Shown here: positions 41,575-51,809 of the stretch, one piece after another
Layout of the letters: the number at the start of each line of letters is the position of its first letter
Numbering within the stretch: position 1 is the first letter of the stretch
NCBI RefSeq assembly: GCF_026167665.1
Contig: NZ_CP098740.1
Coordinates: forward strand, 2,170,001-2,234,000
Length of the DNA stretch: 64,000 nt
Direction of reading: 5' to 3'
Source of the DNA: Streptomyces drozdowiczii
Lineage (GTDB): Bacteria > Actinomycetota > Actinomycetes > Streptomycetales > Streptomycetaceae
Notes under the pieces: generated by a model
The model's database searches: none
The model's input: only the letters and a program-made list of their open reading frames with translations
Told to the model about the DNA's origin: nothing
Program-made: the position numbers and the translations under genes

Positions 41575-42426
41575 GTGGCCTACGGGAATTCGGGAGCGGC
41601 GGGCGGTTCGGAACCGGAGGCGTCGGACAGCATGCGCACCTTCGGCGCGGTTGTCCATGCCTTACGCGAACACGCCGGCCTGACCCGCGAGGCGTTCGGC
41701 GCGCTCGTCGGCTACTCGAAGCACACGATCGCCTCCATCGAGCAGGGCCGCCGGATGCCGGAGCCCGGCTTCGTGCAGAGCGCGGAGCCCGTGCTCGGCA
41801 ACACGGGCGCTCTGCGGAAGGCCGCGCCGTATCTGACCCGGCAAGCCGGGCTGGCGAACTGGTTCGTGCAGTGGGCGCGCCTCGAAGCGACGGCGATCAG
41901 TCTCTACACGTACGAATGCCGGGTGATCCCTGGTTTGTTGCAGACCGAGGCGTACGCGCGTGCCATCTCGCTCGACGTGCCGCCCCTGCCGGACCCGGAA
42001 GAGCTGGAACAGCGCATCGCGGCGCGGATGGCCCGGCAGGAACTGCTGTCCGTCAACCGAAAGCCTCCGACCGCGTTCAGCTTCATCGTGGAGCAGTCGG
42101 TCCTGGAGCGGCACACAGGCGGGGACGAGGTGACCCGTGAACTCCTCGACCACCTCATCGAGTTGATCGAGGGCAACTGGAACGTGGAGTTTCAGATCAT
42201 GCCCACGCGACGGGTAACGCACGCGGGGACCGATGGACCCGTGCAACTGGTCGAGACACCGGAGCATCGCTGGTTCGCGTACTCGGAAGGACAGCAGAAC
42301 GGGCGGCTGATCTCCGATCCGAAAGAGATCAGCATCCTTCAGCAGCGCTATGCCAAACTTCGCTCACAGGCCCTAACTCCCGAGGACTCCTTGGGCCTGC
42401 TGAAGCGAATGCGAGGAGCGCTATGA
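41575..42426 (+). CDS. XRE-family regulator with DUF5753 domain (WhiJ-like)
   Basis: 283 residues from GTG 41575 with an AAAGG site. N-terminal XRE HTH (FGAVVHALREHAGLTREAFGALVGYSKHTIASIEQGRR, in part) and a C-terminal DUF5753 domain (IPGLLQTEAYARA, HRWFAYSEGQ, YAKLRSQAL). These regulators, with a small DUF397 partner, control development and antibiotic output in Streptomyces (WhiJ). The DUF397 gene overlaps its stop (ATGA). Confidence 0.93.
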   Translation: MAYGNSGAAGGSEPEASDSMRTFGAVVHALREHAGLTREAFGALVGYSKHTIASIEQGRRMPEPGFVQSAEPVLGNTGALRKAAPYLTRQAGLANWFVQWARLEATAISLYTYECRVIPGLLQTEAYARAISLDVPPLPDPEELEQRIAARMARQELLSVNRKPPTAFSFIVEQSVLERHTGGDEVTRELLDHLIELIEGNWNVEFQIMPTRRVTHAGTDGPVQLVETPEHRWFAYSEGQQNGRLISDPKEISILQQRYAKLRSQALTPEDSLGLLKRMRGAL

Positions 42427-42668
42427 GCACGTCCGGCCTGACCTGGTTCAAGAGCAGTTACAGCGGCTCCCAGGGGGACAGCTGCGTCGAGGTGGCAATG
42501 GACTGGCACAAGTCGACCTACAGCGGCTCAGAGGGGGACAGCTGCGTCGAGGTCGCTACCTGCCCCACAGCCGTCCACGTCCGGGACTCGAAGGACCAGT
42601 TCAGCCCCGAACTCGCCCTCTCGCCCACCGCCTGGGGCGAGTTCGTCGCGTACGCCGTCCAGGGCTGA
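42423..42668 (+). CDS. DUF397 protein with an internally duplicated repeat
   Basis: 81 residues. DUF397 motifs (WFKSSYSG...SCVEVA, VRDSKD, WGEFVAYAVQG). Unusually, the first motif is present twice in tandem with an exact 60-base period (42444-42503, 42504-42563), giving WFKSSYSGSQGDSCVEVA then WHKSTYSGSEGDSCVEVA. Normal family members of about 60-65 residues carry one copy. Partner of the overlapping XRE-DUF5753 regulator. Confidence 0.92.
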   Translation: MSTSGLTWFKSSYSGSQGDSCVEVAMDWHKSTYSGSEGDSCVEVATCPTAVHVRDSKDQFSPELALSPTAWGEFVAYAVQG

Positions 42669-42670
42669 GC

Positions 42671-42716
42671 CACACGACAGTGCCCCGCACCGGCCGGTGC
42701 GGGGCACTGTCGTGTG
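42671..42716. terminator. 46-bp perfect palindrome, bidirectional terminator
   Basis: Arms of 23 bp with no spacer, between convergent DUF397 and glyA genes. Confidence 0.85.
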
Positions 42717-42723
42717 TGGCGGC

Positions 42724-43995
<1,272 letters not shown>

Positions 43996-44343
43996 GGGTT
44001 CCTCCCGGGTCGGTCGCATCGCTGCGGCGTGGACCCGGATGCCCAGGCGGACGGCTCTCCGGCATGACGCCCCCGGGCACGCCCGGGGTGTGCCGCTCCC
44101 TCGTGGTCGATTCCACTGAGCACCCCGCGTGGGAGGCGCGCGCCAGTCGCGGCCCTCCGTACCTTACCGGGCGGCGGCGTTCGGAGGCGGGCTGAACCGG
44201 ACCGCGCCCGAACGCACTTGGCCGAGTCTTGGTCAATGCATGCCCCCTGCATGAAGGGTTCCTCGCCAGAGTGGCGCATTACATGTGCACTTCATTCGGC
44301 ACATGCTCCGTACGCGAGACCCACATCGCAGGGGGTTGTTGTT
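43996..44343. other. Divergent glyA / sedolisin intergenic region
   Basis: 348 bases. The glyA side holds the riboswitch described separately. The peptidase side (44218-44343) has no gene; an AT-richer part at 44280-44300 may hold the peptidase promoter. Confidence 0.5.
44032..44160 (-). ncRNA. ZTP (pfl) riboswitch upstream of glyA
   Basis: In transcript sense the region has the pfl-motif landmarks in order: ccGCGACUGGCG, GUGGAAUCGACCAC, GAGGGAGCGG, and a downstream CCGCCUGGGCA, with variable hairpins between. ZTP riboswitches sense ZTP/ZMP accumulating when 10-formyl-THF is short and turn on folate and purine genes such as glyA. Downstream, UCCGGGUC can pair with GACCCGGGA that overlaps the glyA ribosome binding site, pointing to translational control. 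Confidence 0.85.
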
Positions 44344-46293
44344 TTGATATTCAGCCGCGCCGGACGACGCGCCGGGCTGAGCATGGCAGTGACACTGCCG
44401 CTGCTCGCCGGGGCGCTCGCCCTCGGGATGCCCGATGCCAGTGCCGATGCCGGACACGGGAGCCGGGACGCGTTGCAGGGCACCAAACCGGCCTGGGCCA
44501 CCGCCTCGGCCGACCAGGGCGCCGCGTCCGACAGCACGAAGGTGTCCGTGCGGGTGCACCTGGCGGGCCGGGACGCGAAGGGCCTCGCCGCCTACGCCGC
44601 CGCCGTGTCGGACCCGGACTCGTCCTCGTACGGGAAGTTCCTGAGCCCCGCGCAGGCGCAGGCCCGGTTCGGGGCCACCCCGGAGCAGATCGAGCGGGTC
44701 AGGCAGTGGCTGGAGGCCGGTGGGCTGACCGTCACCGGGGCGAACCAGCACTACGTCTCGGCCACCGGTGACGTCGCCGCCGCCGAGAAGGCGTTCTCCA
44801 CCCAGCTGCGCAACTACCGCAAGGGCGGGCGCACTTACCGCGCCCCGTCCACCACCGCCTCCGTCCCCGCCGGGCTGGGCGACGCCGTGCTCGCCGTGTC
44901 CGGTCTGGACAACGCCCCGCACACCGCCCGCCACGACGACGTGCTGCCGCCGCCGGACGCGGTGTTCCGCAACTCCGGCCCGTTCTCCTCGTACTTCGGG
45001 TCGAAGACGGCCTCCTCGCTGCCGAAGGCGTACGGGTCGAAGGCGCCGTACGCGGTCAAGGGCTACACCGGCAAGCAGCTGCGCGCCGCGTACGGGGCCG
45101 GGGACTACACCGGCAAGGGGGTGACCGTCGCCATCACCGACGCGTACGCCTCCCCCACCATCGCGAAGGACGCCGCCGCGTACGCGAAGCGCAACGGTGA
45201 CGCGGCCTACAAGCGCGGCCAGTTGAGCCAGGTGCTCCCCAAGGAGTACACGAAGACCGAGGAGTGCGGCGCTTCCGGCTGGTACGGCGAGGAGACCCTC
45301 GACGTCGAGGCCGTGCACGCGGTCGCGCCCGCCGCCGACATCGTGTACGTGGGCGGCGCGTCCTGCTACGACAACGACCTGCTGGACTCGCTGAACAAGG
45401 TCGTCGACCACCACCTCGCGGACATCGTCTCCAACTCCTGGGGCGATGTGGAGGCCAACCAGACGCCTGACCTGGCGCTCGCCTACGACCATGTGTTCCA
45501 GATGGGCGCGATCGAGGGCATCGGCTTCTACTTCTCCTCCGGTGACGCGGGCGACAACGTCGACTCGACCGGCACCAAGCAGATCGACGTCCCGTCCAAC
45601 TCGGCCTGGGTGACCTCGGTCGGCGGCACCGCGCTGGCGGTCGGCAAGCACGACAAGTACCTCTGGGAGACCGGCTGGGGCACGCTCAACGCCCCGCTGG
45701 CGAAGAACGGCCGCAGCTGGGAAGGGTTCCCCGGCGCGTACACCTCGGGCGCGGGCGGCGGCACCAGCTCCACCGTGAAGCAGCCGTTCTACCAGCGCGG
45801 GATCGTGCCGGACTCGCTGGCGCGGGCGAACGGGAAGACCCGGATGCGCACCGCCCCGGACATCGCGGCCGTCGCGGACCCGAACACCGGCTTCCTGGTC
45901 GGGCAGACCCAGACCCTGCCCGACGGTTCGCTCGGCTACGACGAGTACCGCATCGGCGGCACCTCGCTGGCGGCCCCGGTCATCGCGGGCATCCAGGCCC
46001 TGGCGCAGCAGGCCCAGCACGGCCGGCCGATCGGTTTCGCCAACCCGGCGATCTACGCCCGCTACCACTCGAAGGCGTACCACGACGTGACCGACCACCC
46101 GCTGGGCGCGCACCGTGACCTGGCGGTCGTCCGGGTGGACTACGTCAACGGCGTCGACGCGGCGGACGGTCTGCGGACCACCGTGCGCAGCCTGGGCAAG
46201 GACGCCTCGCTGGCGGCCGTGCGCGGCTACGACGACGTGACCGGCGTCGGCACCCCGGCCGCCGGTTATGTGAGCTCCTACCGCCGGCGCTGA
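44344..46293 (+). CDS. Secreted S53-family serine peptidase (sedolisin/kumamolisin type)
   Basis: 649 residues from TTG 44344, chosen because AGGGGG precedes it by seven bases and a signal peptide (RAGRRAGLSMAVTLPLLAGALALG) starts at once; earlier ATGs give an implausible leader. Pro-domain at about 55-200 (YGKFLSPAQAQARFGAT), catalytic domain with the Glu/Asp pair in GEETLDVEAVHAVAP, Asp in FYFSSGDAGD and the nucleophile Ser in GGTSLAAPVIAG. A C-terminal calcium site (YDDVTGVGTP) is present. Acid-stable extracellular protease after self-cleavage. Confidence 0.94.
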   Translation: MIFSRAGRRAGLSMAVTLPLLAGALALGMPDASADAGHGSRDALQGTKPAWATASADQGAASDSTKVSVRVHLAGRDAKGLAAYAAAVSDPDSSSYGKFLSPAQAQARFGATPEQIERVRQWLEAGGLTVTGANQHYVSATGDVAAAEKAFSTQLRNYRKGGRTYRAPSTTASVPAGLGDAVLAVSGLDNAPHTARHDDVLPPPDAVFRNSGPFSSYFGSKTASSLPKAYGSKAPYAVKGYTGKQLRAAYGAGDYTGKGVTVAITDAYASPTIAKDAAAYAKRNGDAAYKRGQLSQVLPKEYTKTEECGASGWYGEETLDVEAVHAVAPAADIVYVGGASCYDNDLLDSLNKVVDHHLADIVSNSWGDVEANQTPDLALAYDHVFQMGAIEGIGFYFSSGDAGDNVDSTGTKQIDVPSNSAWVTSVGGTALAVGKHDKYLWETGWGTLNAPLAKNGRSWEGFPGAYTSGAGGGTSSTVKQPFYQRGIVPDSLARANGKTRMRTAPDIAAVADPNTGFLVGQTQTLPDGSLGYDEYRIGGTSLAAPVIAGIQALAQQAQHGRPIGFANPAIYARYHSKAYHDVTDHPLGAHRDLAVVRVDYVNGVDAADGLRTTVRSLGKDASLAAVRGYDDVTGVGTPAAGYVSSYRRR

Positions 46294-46314
46294 CCGCCCG
46301 GCGCTGGGACGAGG

Positions 46315-46353
46315 CGTGGGGCCGGACACCTGTTGCGGTGGACCGGCCCCACG
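46315..46353. terminator. Bidirectional terminator between sedolisin and ku genes
   Basis: Perfect 11-bp arms (CGTGGGGCCGG / CCGGCCCCACG) with an inner CACC/GGTG stem, between convergent genes. Confidence 0.8.
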
Positions 46354-46368
46354 TCCATTCGTACGGCC

Positions 46369-47418
46369 TCAGGCCGATGCTCGCTTCCGGGACGCCGTGC
46401 TCTTCGAGCCCGTCTTCTTCGCCGTCGTCTTCTTGGCGGCCGTCTTCTTCGCGGTGCTCTTGGTGGCCGTCTTCTTGGCCGCCTGCTTGCCCGTACCGCT
46501 CGACGTGGACTTCTTGCCGCCGGTGGACTTCGGGGAGGAGGCGGTCTTCTTGGCGGCGCCGGACGCCTTCTTGTCGTCGCCGGACGCCTTGCGGTCGGCG
46601 AGGTGCGTGACGTCCGCCACGGACTCCTCGCCCTCCTCGCCCCGGGCCTCCTTCGCGGCCTTGACGCTGCTCTCCAGGGCGGCGAGCAGATCGATGACCT
46701 TGCCGCCCCCCTTCGCGCCCTTCTCCGCCGGTTCCGGCGCCTCGCCCGACGCCTTCGCGGCGACCAGCTCCTCGACCGCCTCCCGGTAGTCGTCGTGCAG
46801 CGAGTCCATGTCGACCTCGCCGAGGGTGTCCATCAGGGCGTCCGCGAGGTCCAGCTCCGCGTCGCGCACCGTCACGTCGGACTCCGGGGCGACGCCCTCG
46901 GGGGCCCGGATCTCGTCCGGCCAGAGCAGCCCGTGCATGGCGATCACGTCATCCACGACCCGGAGCATGCCGAGCCGCTCGCGCCCGCGCAGCGCGTACT
47001 TGGCGAGGGCCACCTTGCGGCTCCGCTTCAGGGCCTCGCGCAGCAGGGTGTACGGCTTGGCGGCCGGTACGCCGTTGGCGGAGAGGTAGTAGGCCGCGTC
47101 CATCTGGAGCGGGTCGATCGCGTCGGCCGGGACGAAGGCCACGATCTCGATGGTCTTCGCGGTGGGCAGCGGCAACTGGCTCAGATCCTCGTCGGTGATC
47201 GGGATCATCGTGCCGTCGGCGTCCTCGTACGCCTTGCCGATCTCGGCGGACGTCACCTCCTCGCCGTCCAGCTCGCACACCTTGCGGTAGCGGATGCGCC
47301 CGCCGTCCTCGACGTGGATCTGCCGGAACGAGATCGAGTGGTTCTCGGTGGCGTTGACCAGCTTGATCGGGATGCTGACCAGCCCGAAGGAGATGGCGCC
47401 GTTCCAGATGGATCTCAC
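46369..47418 (-). CDS. ku: Ku protein (non-homologous end joining)
   Basis: 349 residues. The Ku core (residues 1-255) opens with SIWNGAISFGLVSIPIKLVNATE and includes VVDDVIAMHGLLWPDEIR. A Lys/Ala/Ser/Thr tail of about 75 residues with AKKT repeats, histone H1-like, is typical of actinobacterial Ku and binds DNA. Homodimer that loads on DNA ends and recruits LigD. Divergent from ligD-polymerase 62 bases away. Confidence 0.96.
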   Translation of the reverse strand: MRSIWNGAISFGLVSIPIKLVNATENHSISFRQIHVEDGGRIRYRKVCELDGEEVTSAEIGKAYEDADGTMIPITDEDLSQLPLPTAKTIEIVAFVPADAIDPLQMDAAYYLSANGVPAAKPYTLLREALKRSRKVALAKYALRGRERLGMLRVVDDVIAMHGLLWPDEIRAPEGVAPESDVTVRDAELDLADALMDTLGEVDMDSLHDDYREAVEELVAAKASGEAPEPAEKGAKGGGKVIDLLAALESSVKAAKEARGEEGEESVADVTHLADRKASGDDKKASGAAKKTASSPKSTGGKKSTSSGTGKQAAKKTATKSTAKKTAAKKTTAKKTGSKSTASRKRASA

Positions 47419-47434
47419 CGGTTCACCCCTTGCA

Positions 47435-47448
47435 TCCGTAGATACGGA
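47435..47448. promoter_or_regulatory. 14-bp inverted repeat in the ku/ligD divergent promoter
   Basis: TCCGTA-ga-TACGGA, perfect arms, centred in the 62-base gap. Could be a common operator for both repair genes. Inference. Confidence 0.4.
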
Positions 47449-47480
47449 GAAAGATGCGTTTTGCGTGTGATTCTTATCGT

Positions 47481-48371
47481 ATGACGCCGATCACCGAGGT
47501 GGAGGGGCGACGGCTGTCCCTGAGCAATCTGGACAAGGTGCTGTATCCGGCCACCGGCACCACCAAGGGCGAGGTGCTGCACTATTACGCGGCCACGGCG
47601 GCCGGGGTGCTGCTCCCGCATCTGCGGGACCGGCCGGTGTCCTTCCTGCGCTATCCGGACGGTCCGGAGGGCCAGCTGTTCTTCACCAAGAACCCGCCGC
47701 CCGGTACTCCGTCCTGGGTACGCCGGGCCCCGGTGCCGCACCGCGAGAGCGAGCCGTCCGAACAGGTGGTCGTGGAGGATCTGGCCTCGCTGATGTGGGC
47801 CGCCAACCTCGTCGTGGAGTTCCACACCCCGCAGTGGCGGGCGGAGACCCCCGCGGTGGCCGACCGGCTGGTCTTCGACCTGGACCCGGGGGCGCCCGCC
47901 ACGGTCGTCGAGTGCTGCCGGGTCGCGCTGTGGCTGCGGGAGCGGCTGGCCGACGACGGCCTCACGGCGTACGGGAAGACCTCGGGCGCCAAGGGCCTGC
48001 ATCTGCTGGTCCCGATCGTCCCGACGGACTCGGCGGCGGTGTCGGCGTACGCGAAGGGCCTCGCCGTCCGTGCGGAGAAGGAGCTGGCGGACCTGGTGGT
48101 GCACCGGATGCGGAAGGCGCTGCGGCCGGGCAAGGTCTTCGTCGACTTCAGCCAGAACGCCGCCGCGAAGACCACCGCCACGCCCTACACCCTGCGCGCC
48201 CGCGCCGAGCCGGCCGTCTCGGCGCCGGTCACCTGGGCGGAGATCGAGGGCTGCCGCTCCCCCGCCGATCTGGTCTTCCTGGCGGACGGCATGACGGCAC
48301 GGCTCGACCGGCACGGCGATCTGCTGGCCCCGCTGTGCGACCCGGAAGCGGGACGGCCGCTTCCGGCCTGA
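47481..48371 (+). CDS. ligD: LigD polymerase-domain protein (NHEJ primase/polymerase)
   Basis: 296 residues: only the LigD polymerase (AEP superfamily) domain, with no ligase or nuclease domain. Catalytic acidic motif VFDLDPG, H-box region KTSGAKGLHLLVP, and the C-terminal RARAEPAVSAPVTWAEI. ATG 47481 has no clear ribosome binding site and may be nearly leaderless. Adds ribonucleotides or fills gaps at ends held by Ku. A separate ligase must be encoded elsewhere. Confidence 0.92.
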   Translation: MTPITEVEGRRLSLSNLDKVLYPATGTTKGEVLHYYAATAAGVLLPHLRDRPVSFLRYPDGPEGQLFFTKNPPPGTPSWVRRAPVPHRESEPSEQVVVEDLASLMWAANLVVEFHTPQWRAETPAVADRLVFDLDPGAPATVVECCRVALWLRERLADDGLTAYGKTSGAKGLHLLVPIVPTDSAAVSAYAKGLAVRAEKELADLVVHRMRKALRPGKVFVDFSQNAAAKTTATPYTLRARAEPAVSAPVTWAEIEGCRSPADLVFLADGMTARLDRHGDLLAPLCDPEAGRPLPA

Positions 48372-48517
48372 CCGTACGCCGCCCCGCCCATACCGTACGC
48401 ACGCGACTCTTGTCATGTCTCAGGGCAAATGCGCGCCGCACATGGTCGGATCGTCCGAGCCGTGGTGCACACTCTGCGCAGACACTGCGTGTGTGACGTC
48501 GGCGGGGAGGCGATGGC

Positions 48518-50632
48518 GTGTTCGCGGGGATCGAAGAGGTCGACTGGGCCTCGATGGAACATGCCTACGGACCGGCGGACGACGTGCCGGCGCTGCTGCG
48601 GGGGCTGGCCTCCGCCGACCCGGCGGAGCGCGAACGGGCGCTGGACGGGATGTACGGGGCGGTGCACCACCAGGGCGACGTCTATCCGTGCACGCTGGCC
48701 TGCATCCCCTTCCTCTTCGAGCTGGTCGCCGACCCCTGGGTGCCCGATCGGGGCGACATAGTCGAGTTACTGACCAGCATCGGCGGCATCGACCTCGGCA
48801 AGGACGACGAGGAGGAACTCGACGAGGACGAGGCGGAGGGCGCCGCCAATTTCGCGATGGCCGCGGCGGCCGTCTCCGCCGGTGCCGAGGTCTTCTTCGC
48901 GCTGCTGGCCGACGAGGACCCCGGCGTACGGCTCAGCGCCCCGCTCGCGCTGGCCGCCCTGCACGACGAGCCGGCCAGGGTGCTGGCCCTGCTGCGGGCG
49001 CGGCTGGCGGCGGAGCGGAACGAGGAGGTGCGGCTCGCCCTGATCGAGGCGGCGGGACGGCTCGCCCTGCGCCACCGGCCGCTGGCCGCTCCGGTCGCCG
49101 ACTGGCTCGGCCGACTGGCGGGCGACGCGGGTTCGCCGGGACTGCGGCTGGCGGCCCTGGCGCAGCTGGCGCGCTGCGCCCCGGGGGCGCTGCCCGGCGA
49201 TGTGGTGCCCGTGGTCACCGGCCTGCTGGGCCAGCTGCGCCCCTCGCCCTCCGGCCCCGGCGCCACCCGGGCGCGCCCCGTCGAACCGCCGGGGCCGGGC
49301 GCCGAGACCGCCCCGGCGACCCTGCGGGGGCAGGTGCAGGCGCTGTCCGCCGAGGAGACGGCGGGGCGGGCCGCGCCCTGGACCGCCGATCTGCTGCGCA
49401 CCCTGCACGCCGGGCTCGACGACCGGGTCGCCGAGCGGGCGGCCCTCCTGGCCGACCAGCTGAGGAGCCCCGCCCCCTGGCAGCGCCTCGACGCGGTCCG
49501 CATGAGCGACCGGCTGATCGGCGGCTGGCGGGGCTCGTACGCGGAGCTGGTGCGGCTGCTGGGCGAGCAGCTGGCCGCGCCCGAGCCGAGGCTCGCGGAG
49601 GCCGCCTCGCAGCTGCTGGAGGGGCTGTACGGGCTGGCCGCCCCGGCGGCGGACGCGCTGGCGGAGCGGGTGGCGGCGGACCCCGGGGCCTGGGTGCGGT
49701 CCGGGCCGGACGGGCGGGCCCGGCTGGGCAGCGCGGTGACGGCCCTGGCCCGGCTCGGTGACCCGCGCGCCCTGCCGGCCCTGAGCGCCGCCCTCGCCCA
49801 TCCCCTGGTGCCGGCCGAGGTGGAGTCCGGGATCGTCCGGCTCGGCGAGGCGGCCCGGCCGCTGGCCGGTGCGCTGCGGCAGCGGCTGGGTGAGGCGGTG
49901 CTCGGCGAGGGGGCGTACGACCGGGCGGGACCGCTGCTGGGCGCGCTGACCGCGCTCCGGGCGGGCGAGGCGGCCCCGGAGGTGCTGCGGGTGCTGCGCG
50001 GGGCCCAGGAGCCCGGGAGCGACCTGCTGCGGACGGCGGCGCTGCGGGCGCTCGCCGCCTTCGGGCCCGCCGCGCGCTGCGCCGTACCGGAGCTGCGGGC
50101 GCTGCTGCGGCGGACCGGCACGGTGGAGGCGGCGGAGGCGGCGGGCGCGCTGTGGGCGGTGGAGGGGGACGCCGACGCGGTCCTGCCCGCGCTGCTCGCG
50201 GGGCTGGCCGCCTGGGACGTGGGCGCGCGGCACGCCGCCGTGGGCGTGGTGGGGCGGCTCGGCGGCCGGGCGGCGGCGGGCGCGACCCCGCTGCGGGAGC
50301 TGCTGCGCGACGGCAACCTGTGGTTGCGGGTGGACGCGGCGGCCGCTCTGTGGGAGGTTTCCGGTCGTGCCGAGGAGTCCGTCCCGGTGCTGCTGGCCGC
50401 CTGGGAGCAGAACCACCGGGTCCGGGTCCGGGTGGCGGAATGCCTGGCGCGGACGAGGGCCGCTGGTGCAGGGTCGGACGCGGCGCGTGTGCTGCTCGCC
50501 GAGCTGACCTCCGTACGCCGTCACAACGCGCCGGAAGGCGCCTACGGCAGCCACGACACGTACACCGACGAAAAGCTGCTGGCGCTCTGCCGCCGGGCGC
50601 TCCCGGGGAACACGGGGAAGGAACCGACATGA
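48518..50632 (+). CDS. HEAT-repeat scaffold protein
   Basis: 704 residues of alpha-helical repeats. Ala/Leu-rich HEAT units (e.g. LRTAALRALAAFGPAARCAVPELRALL; VDAAAALWEVSGRAEESVPVLLAAW) recur from about residue 60 to the end, with an acidic insert (KDDEEELDEDEAEG) near 90. GTG 48518 with GGAGG seven bases upstream. No catalytic motif. Probably a protein-protein interaction surface. The zinc-ribbon gene overlaps its stop (ATGA). Confidence 0.85.
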   Translation: MFAGIEEVDWASMEHAYGPADDVPALLRGLASADPAERERALDGMYGAVHHQGDVYPCTLACIPFLFELVADPWVPDRGDIVELLTSIGGIDLGKDDEEELDEDEAEGAANFAMAAAAVSAGAEVFFALLADEDPGVRLSAPLALAALHDEPARVLALLRARLAAERNEEVRLALIEAAGRLALRHRPLAAPVADWLGRLAGDAGSPGLRLAALAQLARCAPGALPGDVVPVVTGLLGQLRPSPSGPGATRARPVEPPGPGAETAPATLRGQVQALSAEETAGRAAPWTADLLRTLHAGLDDRVAERAALLADQLRSPAPWQRLDAVRMSDRLIGGWRGSYAELVRLLGEQLAAPEPRLAEAASQLLEGLYGLAAPAADALAERVAADPGAWVRSGPDGRARLGSAVTALARLGDPRALPALSAALAHPLVPAEVESGIVRLGEAARPLAGALRQRLGEAVLGEGAYDRAGPLLGALTALRAGEAAPEVLRVLRGAQEPGSDLLRTAALRALAAFGPAARCAVPELRALLRRTGTVEAAEAAGALWAVEGDADAVLPALLAGLAAWDVGARHAAVGVVGRLGGRAAAGATPLRELLRDGNLWLRVDAAAALWEVSGRAEESVPVLLAAWEQNHRVRVRVAECLARTRAAGAGSDAARVLLAELTSVRRHNAPEGAYGSHDTYTDEKLLALCRRALPGNTGKEPT

Positions 50633-50964
50633 TCATTTTCGGCACGCGAGGATATCTGTACCAGCTGGCGATCCTGACGCTGGTCTGCGGCTGGTGCGGG
50701 AACCCGGCGGCGCACACGCTGCGCAAGCGGGTCACGAAGTTCACGCTGTTCTTCGTGCCGCTGTTCCCGATCTCCACCTCGTACGCCACGCAGTGCACGT
50801 TCTGCGGCGGCGAGCAGCGGATACCCAAGGACCAGGCCGAGCAGCTGCTCGCCCAGCAGATGGCCTCGCAGGGCGGCAACCCGTACGGCCAGGCGCCGCA
50901 GCAGGGTTACGCGCCGGGCGCCTCGGGGCCTTCGGGTCAGGGGCAGAACCCGTACCAGCAGTAG
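50629..50964 (+). CDS. Zinc-ribbon domain protein with Gln/Pro-rich tail
   Basis: 111 residues. Two CxxC pairs (VCGWCGN at about 22 and CTFCGGE at about 60) flank a hydrophobic stretch (FTLFFVPLFPISTSY) and form a zinc ribbon. A Gly/Gln/Pro tail follows. ATGA overlap with the HEAT gene suggests the products are made together and may interact. Common small actinobacterial protein, function unknown. Confidence 0.85.
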   Translation: MIIFGTRGYLYQLAILTLVCGWCGNPAAHTLRKRVTKFTLFFVPLFPISTSYATQCTFCGGEQRIPKDQAEQLLAQQMASQGGNPYGQAPQQGYAPGASGPSGQGQNPYQQ

Positions 50965-51080
50965 TCCGCGCCACCCTGACCGGGCATCAGCACTAAATAC
51001 ACATAAGAGACTTCCTTCCGCATAAGGTCGGCAGGGCCGGTCCGTCCGCCCGCCCGCCCCCGCCGGAAACGGAGGAAGTC

Positions 51081-51809
51081 ATGCGTCTGCGGCTGCCCGT
51101 CCTGGCGACCCTGGGCGCCGTGCTGCTGGCCGGCTGCGGCACCGGCGGGGAGCTGCGGAGCGCCGGGCGGACGCCACCCGCGAACGGCCCGGTGCGGCTG
51201 TGGCCGACGCTCCCGCCGGCCTCCGCCGCCCCCTACGACTACGGCGAGGGCGAGACCGCGCGCATCCCCGGCATCCGGGTCACCGGCGGCGACGTGCGCC
51301 GGCTCGACCCGGTGGCGGTGGTCCGGGCGGGCCTGAAGGTGCCGCCCGAACGGGCCGGGGAGGGCGGTGAGCTGCCGGCCGGGACGGTGAAGCTGGTCGA
51401 AGCCTGCCGGTCGGTGCCCCGGAACTGCCCGGTGCTGCCGCCGTACTTCCGGGACCTCACGGGCGACGGCCGGGACGAGATGGTCCTCGCGGTCCGGATG
51501 CCCGGCCGCCAGCTCTCCGTACGGGTCTACATGCCGGAGTCCGGCGGGCTGACCCGGATCATGTCCACCTCGGACGCGGTCCTCAGCGTTCAGCTGGCCG
51601 GGCGGGACCTCATCATGCGGGCGCCGTCGGCGATCACGGGGTACGAGTACCGCACGGCCTGGTCCTGGGACGGCCGGCAGCGCGCGATGCTGCCGACGCA
51701 GGACGAGATCCTGCGCACCCGGGACGGCGGGCGGCGGACACCGGTGCCGCGCCCCTCCGCCCCGCGCTCGCCCCGGCCCACGGCCTCCCTGTCGGCGGAG
51801 CGCCGGTGA
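51081..51809 (+). CDS. Lipoprotein preceding a sensor kinase
   Basis: 242 residues. Signal peptide with lipobox LLAGC (Cys about 19), then an exported domain without a family I can name, with PPYFRDLTGDGRDEMVLAVRMPGRQL resembling an FG-GAP-like or calcium-type loop (DLTGDGRDE). Pro/Arg tail. ATG has a GGAGG site. Overlaps the kinase start (GTGA), so the lipoprotein may modulate that kinase outside the membrane, as CseA does for CseC. Confidence 0.85.
   Translation: MRLRLPVLATLGAVLLAGCGTGGELRSAGRTPPANGPVRLWPTLPPASAAPYDYGEGETARIPGIRVTGGDVRRLDPVAVVRAGLKVPPERAGEGGELPAGTVKLVEACRSVPRNCPVLPPYFRDLTGDGRDEMVLAVRMPGRQLSVRVYMPESGGLTRIMSTSDAVLSVQLAGRDLIMRAPSAITGYEYRTAWSWDGRQRAMLPTQDEILRTRDGGRRTPVPRPSAPRSPRPTASLSAERR

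Noticed and set aside
46369..46600. Lys-rich 3' end of ku considered as frameshifted tail
   Set aside because: AKKT repeats are typical of actinobacterial Ku C-termini and the frame is continuous.
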